A DNA stretch of 47,037 nucleotides, taken from positions 1 to 47,037 of the forward strand of contig CASEYV010000004.1 in the NCBI GenBank assembly GCA_949292245.1, given 5' to 3'. The DNA is from an uncultured bacterium. Its GTDB lineage: Bacteria > Bacillota_I > Bacilli_A > RF39 > UBA660. The translations under genes and the position numbers were made by a program. The notes beneath the pieces were generated by a model. The model was not told the origin of the DNA, ran no database searches, and saw only the letters and a list, made by a program, of their open reading frames with translations. Of the stretch, positions 24,314 to 31,651 are shown piece by piece (position 1 is the stretch's first letter; each line of letters opens with the position of its first letter).

Positions 24314-24937
24314 ATGAATAATATTGCAAATTTTTTAAATGATTTCTCACTTTTAATCCTTGCAATTAGTGCTATTATTGTTGCTATTATAAAACTTTAT
24401 AAAAACACAAAAAAAGAAATAGATACATTACCAAAAAAAATAAAGAATCAAGTTAATATTGATGATTCTATTATCTCAAAGATGGAAGATTTAAAAGAAT
24501 TTTTAAATGCTGATAGAGTACAAGTTTACGATTTTCATAATGGTGGACATTATGCAAACGGACGAAGTGCATTAAAGACGAGTTGCACTTATGAAGTGAT
24601 TCGAACCGGAATAAGTCATAAACAAAATTATTTGCAGTCAATACCCTTGAGCTGTTTATCTCGTTTTGTAAGTAAATTAATGAATGATGGCTTTTTAGAA
24701 GTTAGAAATCTTGAAGAAATCAAAGATGAAATGCCTTCGACATATCAATTAAAAAGAGATATGCAGATAAATTCGTTTTATGATGTGATTTTAAACAATA
24801 AGAATGGCGAGCCAATCGGATTTTTAGCTATTCAATATGTTAAAAATAAATACAATATTTTAACAGAAAATGATAAAAAAGAAATCTTAAAGATGAAATA
24901 TTTTATTGAAGAACAATTAGAAAAAATGATGAAATGA
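24314..24937 (+). CDS. Membrane-anchored GAF-like domain protein
   Basis: The 207-aa product starts with a transmembrane helix (residues about 8-26, FSLLILAISAIIVAIIKLY), a short coiled linker, and a folded domain with ADRVQVYDFHNGGHYANG, SALKTSCTYEVIRTG and GEPIGFLAIQYV, which has the strand order of GAF sensor domains. Such proteins are found near holin genes in Bacillota phages; their role is unknown, and a signal-sensing part in lysis is inference. ATG 24314 is preferred for GAGGTGAG upstream. Confidence 0.65.
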   Translation: MNNIANFLNDFSLLILAISAIIVAIIKLYKNTKKEIDTLPKKIKNQVNIDDSIISKMEDLKEFLNADRVQVYDFHNGGHYANGRSALKTSCTYEVIRTGISHKQNYLQSIPLSCLSRFVSKLMNDGFLEVRNLEEIKDEMPSTYQLKRDMQINSFYDVILNNKNGEPIGFLAIQYVKNKYNILTENDKKEILKMKYFIEEQLEKMMK

Positions 24938-24947
24938 GGTGAAAGAA

Positions 24948-25199
24948 ATGGAATTAACAGAAATATTAACTATTGTTACTATTGTTGTTACATGGATTTT
25001 TGGTGTTATAGCAAAAAAATGCGGTTGGTTTAATAATAACCTTATACCGTTGCAAAACATTGCTATCGGTGTGATTGTGGCTGTTATTGAGTGGATAATT
25101 ACAAAAGATTTCAGCACAGCTATAGCATTAAGTGGTATTCTGGCAGGCGGTGCTTACGACATATTCCACAATTTAGAAAAAATAGTTAAAAAGGGATAA
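24948..25199 (+). CDS. Holin
   Basis: The 83-aa product has two membrane segments (about residues 3-22 and 35-58) separated by an Asn-rich turn, a C-terminal charged tail (HNLEKIVKKG) and the sequence GILAGGAYDIFHNL typical of Dp-1/phage holin families of Bacillota. It makes the membrane holes that let the endolysin reach the wall. ATG 24948 follows GAGGTG at good distance. Confidence 0.8.
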   Translation: MELTEILTIVTIVVTWIFGVIAKKCGWFNNNLIPLQNIAIGVIVAVIEWIITKDFSTAIALSGILAGGAYDIFHNLEKIVKKG

Positions 25200-25254
25200 T
25201 AAATATTTTTCTTTTTTTGATAATGAAAAATATGAAAATTGAAAAAAGGTGATA

Positions 25255-25614
25255 ATGATGAAAGAAAAGAATTTAAAAATGACTCGTGGCGATACTGTAT
25301 TATATGCGATTGATTTAAGGGATTCAAATGGAAACACGATTGAGTTTAATGAAGATATTATGCTTTATTTTACGGTAAAAACCAATACAATAACAAATGA
25401 TATGACATTTCAAAAATATACTGGAAATGGTATCGAATATTCTGATATAGACAAAAAATATCATTTGGTTATTAATCCGGCTGATACTTCAAATTTAAAT
25501 TATGGTGTATATATGTATGATATTACTGTTAAAACCGATGAGGATAATTTTACTGTTCTCAAAGGCAAATTAACGCTTGATTATGAAGTAACATTTGTCG
25601 AAAATGAGGTGTAA
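25255..25614 (+). CDS. Baseplate/fibre-associated protein (BppU N-terminal-like)
   Basis: The 119-aa protein has the layout KMTRGDTVLYAIDLRDSNGN ... LYFTVKT ... VINPADTSNLNYGVYMYDITVKT, as in the N-terminal domain of BppU-type baseplate proteins and short proteins of the same fold in gut phages. It likely binds the baseplate and carries or precedes a receptor-binding part. AAGGTG precedes ATG 25255. Confidence 0.65.
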   Translation: MMKEKNLKMTRGDTVLYAIDLRDSNGNTIEFNEDIMLYFTVKTNTITNDMTFQKYTGNGIEYSDIDKKYHLVINPADTSNLNYGVYMYDITVKTDEDNFTVLKGKLTLDYEVTFVENEV

Positions 25615-25616
25615 GG

Positions 25617-25922
25617 ATGGAAAAAGAACTTATATTAACTTTAGAAGAGGAAAAGCCTATAGATTGTTTCCTAGATTTCATAAAAGGAAACGACGGAGTA
25701 GGTATTGCAACAATAACTTCTGGTACACCTGTTCAAAATGACGATTATACATTAACACCAATTACATTTGAAAAAACAGATGGTAGTAGTGTAACGGTCA
25801 ATGTGAGTGCAAAAAATGGAAATCAGGTAACAAAAATAAGTCAATTACAAAATGACAGTGGCTTTATAACGGAAGAAGATTTATTTAGGATTTTACCTGA
25901 TGGTGATGAGGTGGCTTATTGA
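25617..25922 (+). CDS. Short fibre protein (101 aa)
   Basis: A small protein with a collagen-like short GNDGVGIATITSG segment, a beta region (TPITFEKTDGSSVTVNVSAKNG) and a C-terminal QVTKISQLQNDSGFITEEDL, a motif found in phage tail fibres just before the tip domain. It is probably a fibre connector. Ribosome site GAGGTG lies in the previous gene's end; spacing to the next gene is an overlap. Confidence 0.6.
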   Translation: MEKELILTLEEEKPIDCFLDFIKGNDGVGIATITSGTPVQNDDYTLTPITFEKTDGSSVTVNVSAKNGNQVTKISQLQNDSGFITEEDLFRILPDGDEVAY

Positions 25923-26743
25923 TGAAAGTAATAACAAATGATGAAAATTATACTAAAATAGCTGATGCAATAAGAGAAAAAACAGGAAAACAAGATAAAT
26001 TTTTGCCAAATCAGATGGCTGAAGAAATAAAAAATATAAAATCAGATATAGAACCAGAACCACCAGATGATGGAAAAACAAGATTTTATATAACTTTATA
26101 TACCAATTTAAGGGCGGATTATAAATTAAATATTAATCAAAGTATTGCAAATGGCGCAATAATTGATTGGGGAGATGGAAGCCCAACTGAAACTAAAGAA
26201 GAAATAGGTTATATAACTTTTAATCACAAATATGAAAATGCAGGGGATTATATTATATCGATAGAAAATATAGGAACTAACGAGCTTCGTTTGGGGAAAA
26301 ATTCTCAAACAGAGACAATTTTTGGAGAAGTTTACAATGAAAACGAAATATATGCTAATTCCTTAAAAAAAATGATTATCGGCAGTGATGTTTCAACTTT
26401 GACAAATTATTGTTTTTCCGGTTATAGTTCGTTGGGTAAAGTAGAAATAAAAAATGGAGTTTCTAGTTTTGCAAGTGGATGCTTTTCTAATAATGGTTCA
26501 TTGACAATAGTTACTATTCCAGAAAGTGTCTCATCAATATATTATCAATCTTTTGTTTATTGTCGAGCTTTAAAAGAAGTTCACATAAAAAGAGATGTCC
26601 CACCATACGTATCAAATTCTAATATTTTTTTAGGAACACCAACGGATATGATAATTTTTGTTCCTGTTGGGACTTTAGAAGCATATAAAACTGCAACAAA
26701 TTGGTCAAAATATGCAGACCAAATGGTGGAGGAAGAATTATGA
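25922..26743 (+). CDS. Receptor-binding candidate with BspA-like leucine-rich repeats
   Basis: The 273-aa product has an N-terminal attachment segment (YTKIADAIREKTGKQDKFLPNQMAEEI, common in gut phage fibre proteins), a PKD-like part with IDWGDGSPTE, and C-terminal BspA-type repeats (LKKMIIGSDVSTLTNYCFSG, GKVEIKNGVSSFASGCF, TIVTIPESVSSIYYQSFVYC) closed by VPVGTLEAYKTATNWSKYAD. BspA repeats are typical of surface-binding proteins, so adhesion to host or mucus is likely. ATG 25922 fits GAGGTG; a TTG lies one codon earlier. Confidence 0.78.
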   Translation: MKVITNDENYTKIADAIREKTGKQDKFLPNQMAEEIKNIKSDIEPEPPDDGKTRFYITLYTNLRADYKLNINQSIANGAIIDWGDGSPTETKEEIGYITFNHKYENAGDYIISIENIGTNELRLGKNSQTETIFGEVYNENEIYANSLKKMIIGSDVSTLTNYCFSGYSSLGKVEIKNGVSSFASGCFSNNGSLTIVTIPESVSSIYYQSFVYCRALKEVHIKRDVPPYVSNSNIFLGTPTDMIIFVPVGTLEAYKTATNWSKYADQMVEEEL

Positions 26744-26937
26744 TAATAAGAGAATTTTATAAAAAACGTAAAGATAATATCAATTTATATAGAATATATT
26801 CCGATAATAATTTTAAAATTAGACAAATTGAAACAAATTTTATATATGATGAAGCAATAGATATTGAAAATTCTAATTATACATATGAAGAAACAAGCGA
26901 AACAATAGAAAAAGAAGAATTTGCAAATTATATATAA
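26740..26937 (+). CDS. Small hypothetical protein (65 aa)
   Basis: ATG 26740 overlaps the previous stop (ATGA) and follows GGAGG. The product is charged and Tyr/Asn-rich without recognised domain. Its location between receptor-binding and lysis genes suggests a chaperone or XkdX-like small protein, but the sequence does not match that family clearly. Confidence 0.6.
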   Translation: MIIREFYKKRKDNINLYRIYSDNNFKIRQIETNFIYDEAIDIENSNYTYEETSETIEKEEFANYI

Positions 26938-26991
26938 TGCCTTAAATCAAAGGCAAAAAAATAAATAAAAAAAATAGAGGAGAGTGATTTT

Positions 26992-27795
26992 ATGAAATTT
27001 ATACCAAGATTTGAAGCACCAAGCAAAAACGATGAAAATTATTATAGCAACAAAAATGAATATTACAAAAATGGATATGGAATGCCAAATTGTACCGCAT
27101 ATGCTTATGGACGCGTATTAGAATTATTAGGATATATTCCTGAGGGATTATACTATGGAAACGCTGAAAATTGGTACGTTGGAACTAAAAATTTAGAAAA
27201 GGGACAAACACCAAAATTGGGTGCTATTGCTTGCTATAGAAGTGGCAAAACTGGAAATTCATCAGATGGGGCAGGACATGTTGCTATGGTTGAAATTACT
27301 GATGGAAAGGATTTTGAATGTTCGAATAGCGCTTATAAGGGAACTAATTTTTATATGACAAAAGGCTACGATACAAAAAATAACAAAACTTTTCAAGGAT
27401 TTATATATTTACCAGTAGAATTTGAAGAAGAAACTGAAACTAATGACACTTCATCTACCACATCTTTCAAACCAGGAGATAAAGTGTTATTAAAATCTTC
27501 AGCTACAGTGTATCAAGGTGCTTCTAAAGGCGTTAAAATACCTAATTCTGTGAAAAATAAAACCTATACCATTCAAGAGATTGATAGCAAAGGGAATTTA
27601 TTATTGAAAGAGATTTTTTCCTGGGTATTGGGTAATGAATGTACACCATTAATTGAGTATACAGTAAAAAAAGGTGATACATTATGGAAAATAGCAAACG
27701 AATACAATACAACCATTGATGAATTAGTAAAGTTAAACAATATTAAGGATCCTGATGTAATCATAACAGGACAAGTGCTAAAAATACCAGCTTAG
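26992..27795 (+). CDS. Endolysin: CHAP domain plus SH3-like region and LysM
   Basis: The 267-aa protein has a CHAP amidase/peptidase domain with the catalytic Cys in MPNCTAYAYGRVLELLG (near residue 35) and His in AGHVAMVEI (near residue 97), an SH3-like region (about 155-215) and a C-terminal LysM domain (YTVKKGDTLWKIANEYN ... VLKIPA) for peptidoglycan binding. There is no signal peptide, so it relies on the holin. Ribosome site GAGGAG. The stop lies in a strong terminator hairpin. Confidence 0.92.
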   Translation: MKFIPRFEAPSKNDENYYSNKNEYYKNGYGMPNCTAYAYGRVLELLGYIPEGLYYGNAENWYVGTKNLEKGQTPKLGAIACYRSGKTGNSSDGAGHVAMVEITDGKDFECSNSAYKGTNFYMTKGYDTKNNKTFQGFIYLPVEFEEETETNDTSSTTSFKPGDKVLLKSSATVYQGASKGVKIPNSVKNKTYTIQEIDSKGNLLLKEIFSWVLGNECTPLIEYTVKKGDTLWKIANEYNTTIDELVKLNNIKDPDVIITGQVLKIPA

Positions 27796-27810
27796 GCTGG
27801 TATTTTTTTT
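27784..27810 (+). terminator. Terminator of the late operon
   Basis: Perfect 8-bp stem ATACCAGC/GCTGGTAT with loop TTAG followed by eight T residues. The endolysin stop codon lies in the loop. This is the strongest intrinsic terminator in the window and ends the late transcript. Confidence 0.92.
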
Positions 27811-28044
27811 GAAAGGAGACAAATTTATTATTTTGGTCTTATTTTGGTCTTGTTTTGTGATAATATTAATAAAAATTAATGAATTTTATATTGACAATTA
27901 AACAAAAAATATTGACATTAATTCCTTTAAATATAAGGCTTAATGCCGTTTTTCCTTTATTTTTCAATAAATTGTGCTCATAGGTAAAAGTCAAATCCAA
28001 TCGGGGACGCCATTTGTTCATTAAACCTTATAAAATAAGGTTTT
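27811..28044. other. Putative attP region
   Basis: The stretch between endolysin and integrase genes is non-coding. It holds paired TTTTGGTCTT repeats 11 bp apart (27831-27840, 27842-27851), matched by a second pair at 28053-28073 just inside the integrase gene. Between the pairs lies a GC-richer segment (about 27989-28012) with AATCGGGGACGCCA, which resembles a tRNA 3' end including CCA. Arm-type repeats around a tRNA-like core are the usual form of an attachment site for a tyrosine integrase. Confidence 0.6.
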
Positions 28045-28047
28045 TTA
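28023..28047 (+). terminator. Hairpin with T-run at the integrase 3' end
   Basis: Arms AAACCTTAT and ATAAGGTTT (9 bp, loop AAA) are followed by a T-run on the + strand and overlap the integrase stop at 28045. It would stop + strand read-through into the integrase gene. Confidence 0.7.
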
Positions 28048-29229
28048 TTTTTCTTGGTCTTGCTTTTGGTCTTGTTTATCTAAAACCCAAATTAACTTGT
28101 TTTGTGAATTTGGATATAAATGTGCATATGTGTTTAAAGTTGTTGAAATGCTTTCGTGACCTAAATATTCACTTATTATTTCGATAGGTATTCCGTTAAA
28201 AATGCACATACTAGCAAAAGAATGCCTGAAATCGTGAATTCTTATATTTTTGTTTATTTTTGCTTTTTTACAATTCATATCACATTTTCTTTGTAGAGTG
28301 GTTAGCTTTATTTTTGATAATCCAAATATTATTTTGGTATTTGTATTTTTGTATTTCTGGAAAATTTTATTAACTATATTTAACATTTTTATTTTTCTAT
28401 TAGAACGATTAGTTTTAGGATCTGTACTTTCCTTTCCATTTTTAGGATTTATAGATTTGTTTATATTAATTTCATTATTGCTAAAATCTATGTCGTGAAT
28501 TGTTAAAGCTAATAATTCGCCCCGTCTCATACCAGTAAAAAATAAAAGTGTAAAAAAATCTTTATATATATCATTTATCTCAAATTTTATAAATTCATCA
28601 AATTCATTTTTTGTTAAAAAATTTATTTCATTTTTTAGACTTCCTTTTGATTTCCTAAAATTTCCGACAATACTTGCAACGTTTTTATTTAAATTGAAGT
28701 ATTTACAACCAAAATTTAATAGTGATACTAAGGTGACATGAATTGATTGCTTAAAGGAAATAGAAAGCTTATATTTTCCTGTGGTTCTTTTTGAATTTTT
28801 GCTTTTTATTACATTTTCTTTATCATCTAAATATTTATGAAAATCTAATATATCTTTATTTGTTAAATCAAGTATTTTTTTACGACCTAAAAATGGCTGT
28901 ATATGCAAATGATAATTATCTTTATTTTTTCTTACAGTAGAAGGTTTTAATTTTTTTTCGATATATTTGAAATATTCTTTCGATAAATCATTTAAAGTTA
29001 ATTTTTCATATTTATTATATTTTTTCTTTTGTAAACTAACTTCTTCCCATTCAGCTTCTTTTTGACCTTCCCGTCCGATCCAGTTTTTGTTATGTCTAGT
29101 TATTTGTTTTTTATTACCGAATTCATCTTCGACATAGGTCCTAATATAATATTGTTTTTTTCCGTCCACTAATTTATCAATTTTTATCCCTGACTTTTTA
29201 TCTAAAATTTGTTCTGTATAAATAGGCAA
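28045..29229 (-). CDS. int: Tyrosine integrase
   Basis: At 394 aa it is a full-length phage integrase. An N-terminal arm-binding part (residues 1-65), a core-binding SAM-like domain (about 78-185) and a catalytic domain are visible, with the Arg of TGMRRGE (near 235), HDFRH (332-336), LGHES (356-360) and the Tyr nucleophile in NTYAHLY (368). It joins attP to a host site. Start is TTG 29229 behind AAAGGAGGG. A GGAGT-type promoter lies 40 bases upstream. The C-terminal codons for DKQDQKQDQ overlap the arm-site repeats. Confidence 0.93.
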   Translation of the reverse strand: MPIYTEQILDKKSGIKIDKLVDGKKQYYIRTYVEDEFGNKKQITRHNKNWIGREGQKEAEWEEVSLQKKKYNKYEKLTLNDLSKEYFKYIEKKLKPSTVRKNKDNYHLHIQPFLGRKKILDLTNKDILDFHKYLDDKENVIKSKNSKRTTGKYKLSISFKQSIHVTLVSLLNFGCKYFNLNKNVASIVGNFRKSKGSLKNEINFLTKNEFDEFIKFEINDIYKDFFTLLFFTGMRRGELLALTIHDIDFSNNEININKSINPKNGKESTDPKTNRSNRKIKMLNIVNKIFQKYKNTNTKIIFGLSKIKLTTLQRKCDMNCKKAKINKNIRIHDFRHSFASMCIFNGIPIEIISEYLGHESISTTLNTYAHLYPNSQNKLIWVLDKQDQKQDQEK

Positions 29230-29269
29230 TTTTTATCCCTCCTTTTAATTGCCTCCCTTCATAATTAAT

Positions 29270-29302
29270 ATGATACCACAAAAATCACTCCAATTTCACT
29301 CC
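29270..29302 (-). promoter_or_regulatory. GGAGT-type promoter 1 (integrase)
   Basis: On the - strand, GGAGT boxes at 29302-29298 and 29291-29287 are 11 bp apart. The -10 TATCAT (29275-29270) starts 16 bp after the second box and has an extended TGG. There is no TTGACA-like -35. It drives the integrase. Confidence 0.75.
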
Positions 29303-29493
29303 AATTTTATTTTTTTGTAAAATACAACGAACAAATGTTTACTTTTTCGATATGTTGATGTATAATTATTACAAGATATTTTTGGTAATTTTTACCAACT
29401 TAATGGAAGTGATTGGAAGGAGATGCGGTATTGTGTATAATATAATTGTAGTATGTAGTAGTTGTAGTAAATATAGAATAAAAGGGGTACGAT
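29303..29493. other. Intergenic region between integrase and small-peptide gene
   Basis: AT-rich and non-coding apart from a promoter. It includes a perfect dyad TTGGTAA-TTT-TTACCAA (29382-29398), a likely operator, and a promoter with TTGGAA (29413-29418), 17-bp spacer and TATAAT (29436-29441) facing right. Confidence 0.6.
29413..29441 (+). promoter_or_regulatory. Promoter of the 31-aa peptide transcript
   Basis: TTGGAA and TATAAT separated by exactly 17 bp, with a second TATAAT right after. A perfect dyad 15 bp upstream could bind a regulator. The transcript would be about 150 nt, ending at the terminator 29572-29596. Confidence 0.6.
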
Positions 29494-29589
29494 ATGTTGG
29501 TTGAACTATACATAATACTGCAGAAAGAAAGTTTGTATGATTTATTTATCGAATACATTCATACAAAAGAAAAAGGCACTATTTATTAG
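29494..29589 (+). CDS. 31-aa peptide gene beside the repressor
   Basis: ATG 29494 follows AAAAGGGGT at good distance. The peptide (MLVELYIILQKESLYDLFIE then a Lys-rich tail) is amphipathic with an N-terminal hydrophobic half and matches no known family. It has its own promoter and terminator and converges on the repressor gene, overlapping its last codons. It may be a regulatory peptide, or the transcript may act as an RNA. Confidence 0.45.
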   Translation: MLVELYIILQKESLYDLFIEYIHTKEKGTIY

Positions 29590-29596
29590 TGTCTTT
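29572..29596. terminator. Bidirectional terminator between peptide and repressor genes
   Basis: Arms AAAGGCACTA and TAGTGTCTTT form a 10-bp stem with one G-T pair, holding the stop codons of both convergent genes. Confidence 0.7.
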
Positions 29597-29917
29597 CAAC
29601 ATTTCTACAATTTTTAATGCTTTTTCAAATTCTTCTATAGTTAAATCGTCACCGACCATAAGACCAGCTTCTTTTAATGTTGTTTTTAGTTTTTTGCTTT
29701 TGTCAAGATCATCTTGATTAAAACCTAGTAAATAATCAGTTGTTACATTAAAGTATTGAGCAAGTTTAGTAACTATTTCAAAGGGTGGCTGCGTTATGTT
29801 GCTCTCCCAATTTGAAATTGTTTGTTTTGCAACACCACATACACTACTTACATCTTCTTGTGTCATGTTTTTATTTTTTCGCAATTCTTTTAATCTATCT
29901 CCAAACAGATGAATCAC
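29579..29917 (-). CDS. CI-like repressor (XRE family)
   Basis: The 112-aa protein has a textbook lambda-repressor-like HTH: FGDRLKELRKNKNMTQEDVSSVCGVAKQTISNWES (residues 5-39), followed by FEIVTKLAQYFNVTTDYLLG and a C-terminal helix pair. It lacks the S24 peptidase domain, so induction is not by RecA-stimulated self-cleavage. It likely maintains lysogeny by binding the dyads between 29.93 and 30.09 kb. The start is uncertain: GTG 29917 is only one base from AAGGA, and a start a few codons later is possible. Confidence 0.85.
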   Translation of the reverse strand: MIHLFGDRLKELRKNKNMTQEDVSSVCGVAKQTISNWESNITQPPFEIVTKLAQYFNVTTDYLLGFNQDDLDKSKKLKTTLKEAGLMVGDDLTIEEFEKALKIVEMLKDTNK

Positions 29918-29933
29918 ATCCTTTTTTACTTTT

Positions 29934-29959
29934 TATATATATACTAAAGTATATATATA
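29934..29959. promoter_or_regulatory. Operator-like palindrome upstream of the repressor
   Basis: Arms TATATATATAC and GTATATATATA (11 bp) around TAAA lie just upstream of the repressor gene, between its start and its -10 box. This is the best candidate for autoregulation by the repressor. Confidence 0.65.
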
Positions 29960-29960
29960 A

Positions 29961-29990
29961 ATTATACCACAAAACTATTAAAAAGTATTG
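29961..29990 (-). promoter_or_regulatory. Repressor promoter
   Basis: On the - strand an extended -10 TGGTATAAT (29969-29961) is present; the -35 position reads AATACT and is poor. The operator palindrome lies at the start of the transcript. Confidence 0.6.
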
Positions 29991-30060
29991 ACATATTAAT
30001 TTAAAAATCAAAAAAATTTTGATATTTTTAATCAAAAACAAAAAAAAATGGTAAAATCTA

Positions 30061-30089
30061 TTGACATAGTCAAAAAAACTTGGTATTAT
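30061..30089 (+). promoter_or_regulatory. Early rightward promoter
   Basis: TTGACA (30061-30066), a 17-bp spacer and TATTAT (30084-30089) with extended TGG. This is a strong vegetative promoter divergent from the repressor. A dyad ATCAAAA/TTTTGAT at about 30007-30024, upstream of it, is a possible operator. Confidence 0.8.
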
Positions 30090-30140
30090 GTATACAGTAG
30101 CAGAGAGGTAAACGAAAAAATAAAAGTTTTTCACAAAAGT

Positions 30141-30173
30141 GGAGTGATTTCGGAGTAACTATCATGCTACAAT
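30141..30173 (+). promoter_or_regulatory. GGAGT-type promoter 2 (early leader RNA)
   Basis: GGAGT at 30141 and 30152 in the unit GGAGTGATTTCGGAGT, then TACAAT at 30168-30173 with extended TGC. Spacing from second box to -10 is the same as in the other three copies. It starts the structured leader 52 bases after the early promoter. Confidence 0.75.
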
Positions 30174-30179
30174 GAAAAT

Positions 30180-30545
30180 GTGATAGGTAGTGTAATCATA
30201 ACATACACCTGAATGCAAAAAGAGAATAGGTTCGTCCTGAGAAAATGAAACCTATTCCAATTAACAAGTGAGAAATTATTCTCTGCAATTATTGACAATC
30301 TTAACAAGCAAAATGTTACCGTTTTTGAAAGAATAATTGCTTTTGAATAAATTCTCTAATTCATGTAGGAGCAAATGCTCACCATCTTTCTTTTAGAGAA
30401 TTTCTCCTCAAAAAAAGTGTGCTACACATACACCACTCATCACAAATGTATAAGATAACACCTATGACAAATAGTACTTAAATTGTACTATAAAACACCT
30501 AGAAAGTCAATAGTTTACTATTAATTAATGATAGGTGTTTTTCTT
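30180..30545 (+). ncRNA. Structured leader RNA with terminator (attenuator-like)
   Basis: No gene is present in this stretch. Long stems are: GAATAGGT/ACCTATTC (30224-30231/30250-30257), GCAATTATT/AATAATTGC (30285-30293/30332-30340), an 11-bp stem AAATTCTCTAA/TTAGAGAATTT (30349-30359/30393-30403) that holds a GAGC-AAAT-GCTC hairpin, and a final terminator strand ATAGGTGTTTTT. The terminator strand can pair with either of two 5' partners, AACACCTAT (30457-30465) or AAACACCT (30493-30500), which is how attenuators switch. It may be a free small RNA or a switch controlling the early operon. Confidence 0.6.
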
Positions 30546-30575
30546 ATACCCAAAATTTGAGAGAAAGGAGAGAAT

Positions 30576-30827
30576 ATGCAAACAATTAAAACTATTGACA
30601 CTTTGTTTTATAAAGAACTTGGTAAGAAATTAAGGATAATTAGAGAAAAAAGAAATATGACACTTAAAGAACTATCACAACTGACTGGTTATTCTCGACC
30701 ACTAATAGATCATTGGGAATTGGGATTAAATAAAATTAAACCTAAACAGCTAGAAAAACTTTGTGAAGCATTAGATGTCACAAATAACTTACAGGTTGAA
30801 GTGAAATTAGGATTTTTATTAGAATAG
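30576..30827 (+). CDS. Cro-like / XRE helix-turn-helix regulator
   Basis: The 83-aa protein has an XRE HTH with KELGKKLRIIREKRNMTLKELSQLTGYSRPLIDHWE (about 13-48) and QLEKLCEALDVT. It is the first gene of the rightward early operon, the place of Cro. GAAAGGAGAG precedes ATG 30576, directly after the attenuator-like terminator, so its expression depends on read-through. Confidence 0.8.
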   Translation: MQTIKTIDTLFYKELGKKLRIIREKRNMTLKELSQLTGYSRPLIDHWELGLNKIKPKQLEKLCEALDVTNNLQVEVKLGFLLE

Positions 30828-30838
30828 GAAGGTGGAAT

Positions 30839-31651
30839 ATGCAACATAGTTTTGATGTGAAATTAGCAAAAGATTATGGGATTTTAGAAGCAATTTTGAT
30901 ACAAAACATTTATTTTTGGATAGAAAAAAATAAAGCAAATAATAAGCATTTTTACGATGGTAGATATTGGACTTATAATTCAAAAAAAGCTTTTAGTGAA
31001 TTATTCCCATATGCTAGTGAAAGACAAATAAAGTATTCATTAGAAAAGCTTATAAAGGCAGAAATTTTAGTTACTGGAAGTTACAACAAACAGTGGTCTG
31101 ACAGAACATTATGGTATTCATTTACAAATAAAGGTTTATCGATTATACAAAAATGCCAAATGCACAGTACAAATTTGTCCAATGAGAATAGACAAAATTG
31201 TCCAATGACAACAGACAATAATGCCCAACCAATACCATATATAAACACAGATAAAAACACAGATAATAAACAAGAAAAAGAAAATAATAAATTATTTTCT
31301 AAAGAAAGTTCAAAAAAGATTGTTAAATCTTCTATTGATGAAGAATTATTTGCAAGATTTTGGGATGTTTATCCCAAAAAGAAATCTAAAGGCAGTGTGG
31401 AGAAGTGGTTTCAAAGAAATAAACCCAGTTCTGATATGGTAGATATTATGATAGATAAAATAAATCAACTAAAAAGAACAGAACAATGGGGAAAAAATGG
31501 TGGTCAATTTATTCCTTATCCATCGACTTGGTTAAACAACAAAGGCTGGGAAGATGAAATATCACAAGAAGATATTGTTGAAACTGATGAAGAGGAAACA
31601 GCTAGATTAATGAAAGAAGTAGAAAGAAGAAAGGCTAAAGGTGAATGGTGA
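30839..31651 (+). CDS. Replication initiator (winged-helix replisome organiser)
   Basis: The 270-aa protein has an N-terminal winged helix (FDVKLAKDYGILEAILIQNIYFWI ... YTNSK-type segment, ASERQIKYSLEKLIKAEIL), an Asn/Lys linker, and a C-terminal domain with ARFWDVYPKKKSKG and GGQFIPYPSTWLNNKGWEDE. This ending is the hallmark of phage O-like/replisome organiser proteins that open the origin and load helicase. An origin is often inside or near such genes; no clear iterons were seen in its linker. Confidence 0.82.
   Translation: MQHSFDVKLAKDYGILEAILIQNIYFWIEKNKANNKHFYDGRYWTYNSKKAFSELFPYASERQIKYSLEKLIKAEILVTGSYNKQWSDRTLWYSFTNKGLSIIQKCQMHSTNLSNENRQNCPMTTDNNAQPIPYINTDKNTDNKQEKENNKLFSKESSKKIVKSSIDEELFARFWDVYPKKKSKGSVEKWFQRNKPSSDMVDIMIDKINQLKRTEQWGKNGGQFIPYPSTWLNNKGWEDEISQEDIVETDEEETARLMKEVERRKAKGEW

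Noticed and set aside
26941-26962. Intrinsic terminator before the endolysin
   Set aside because: TGCCTT/AAGGCA forms a 6-bp stem but is followed by A residues on the + strand, so it would not terminate the late transcript.
29895-30134. 79-codon - strand frame covering the repressor control region
   Set aside because: It spans the divergent promoters and operator palindrome, is Phe/Tyr/Ile-rich as expected from AT-rich non-coding DNA, and has no ribosome site.
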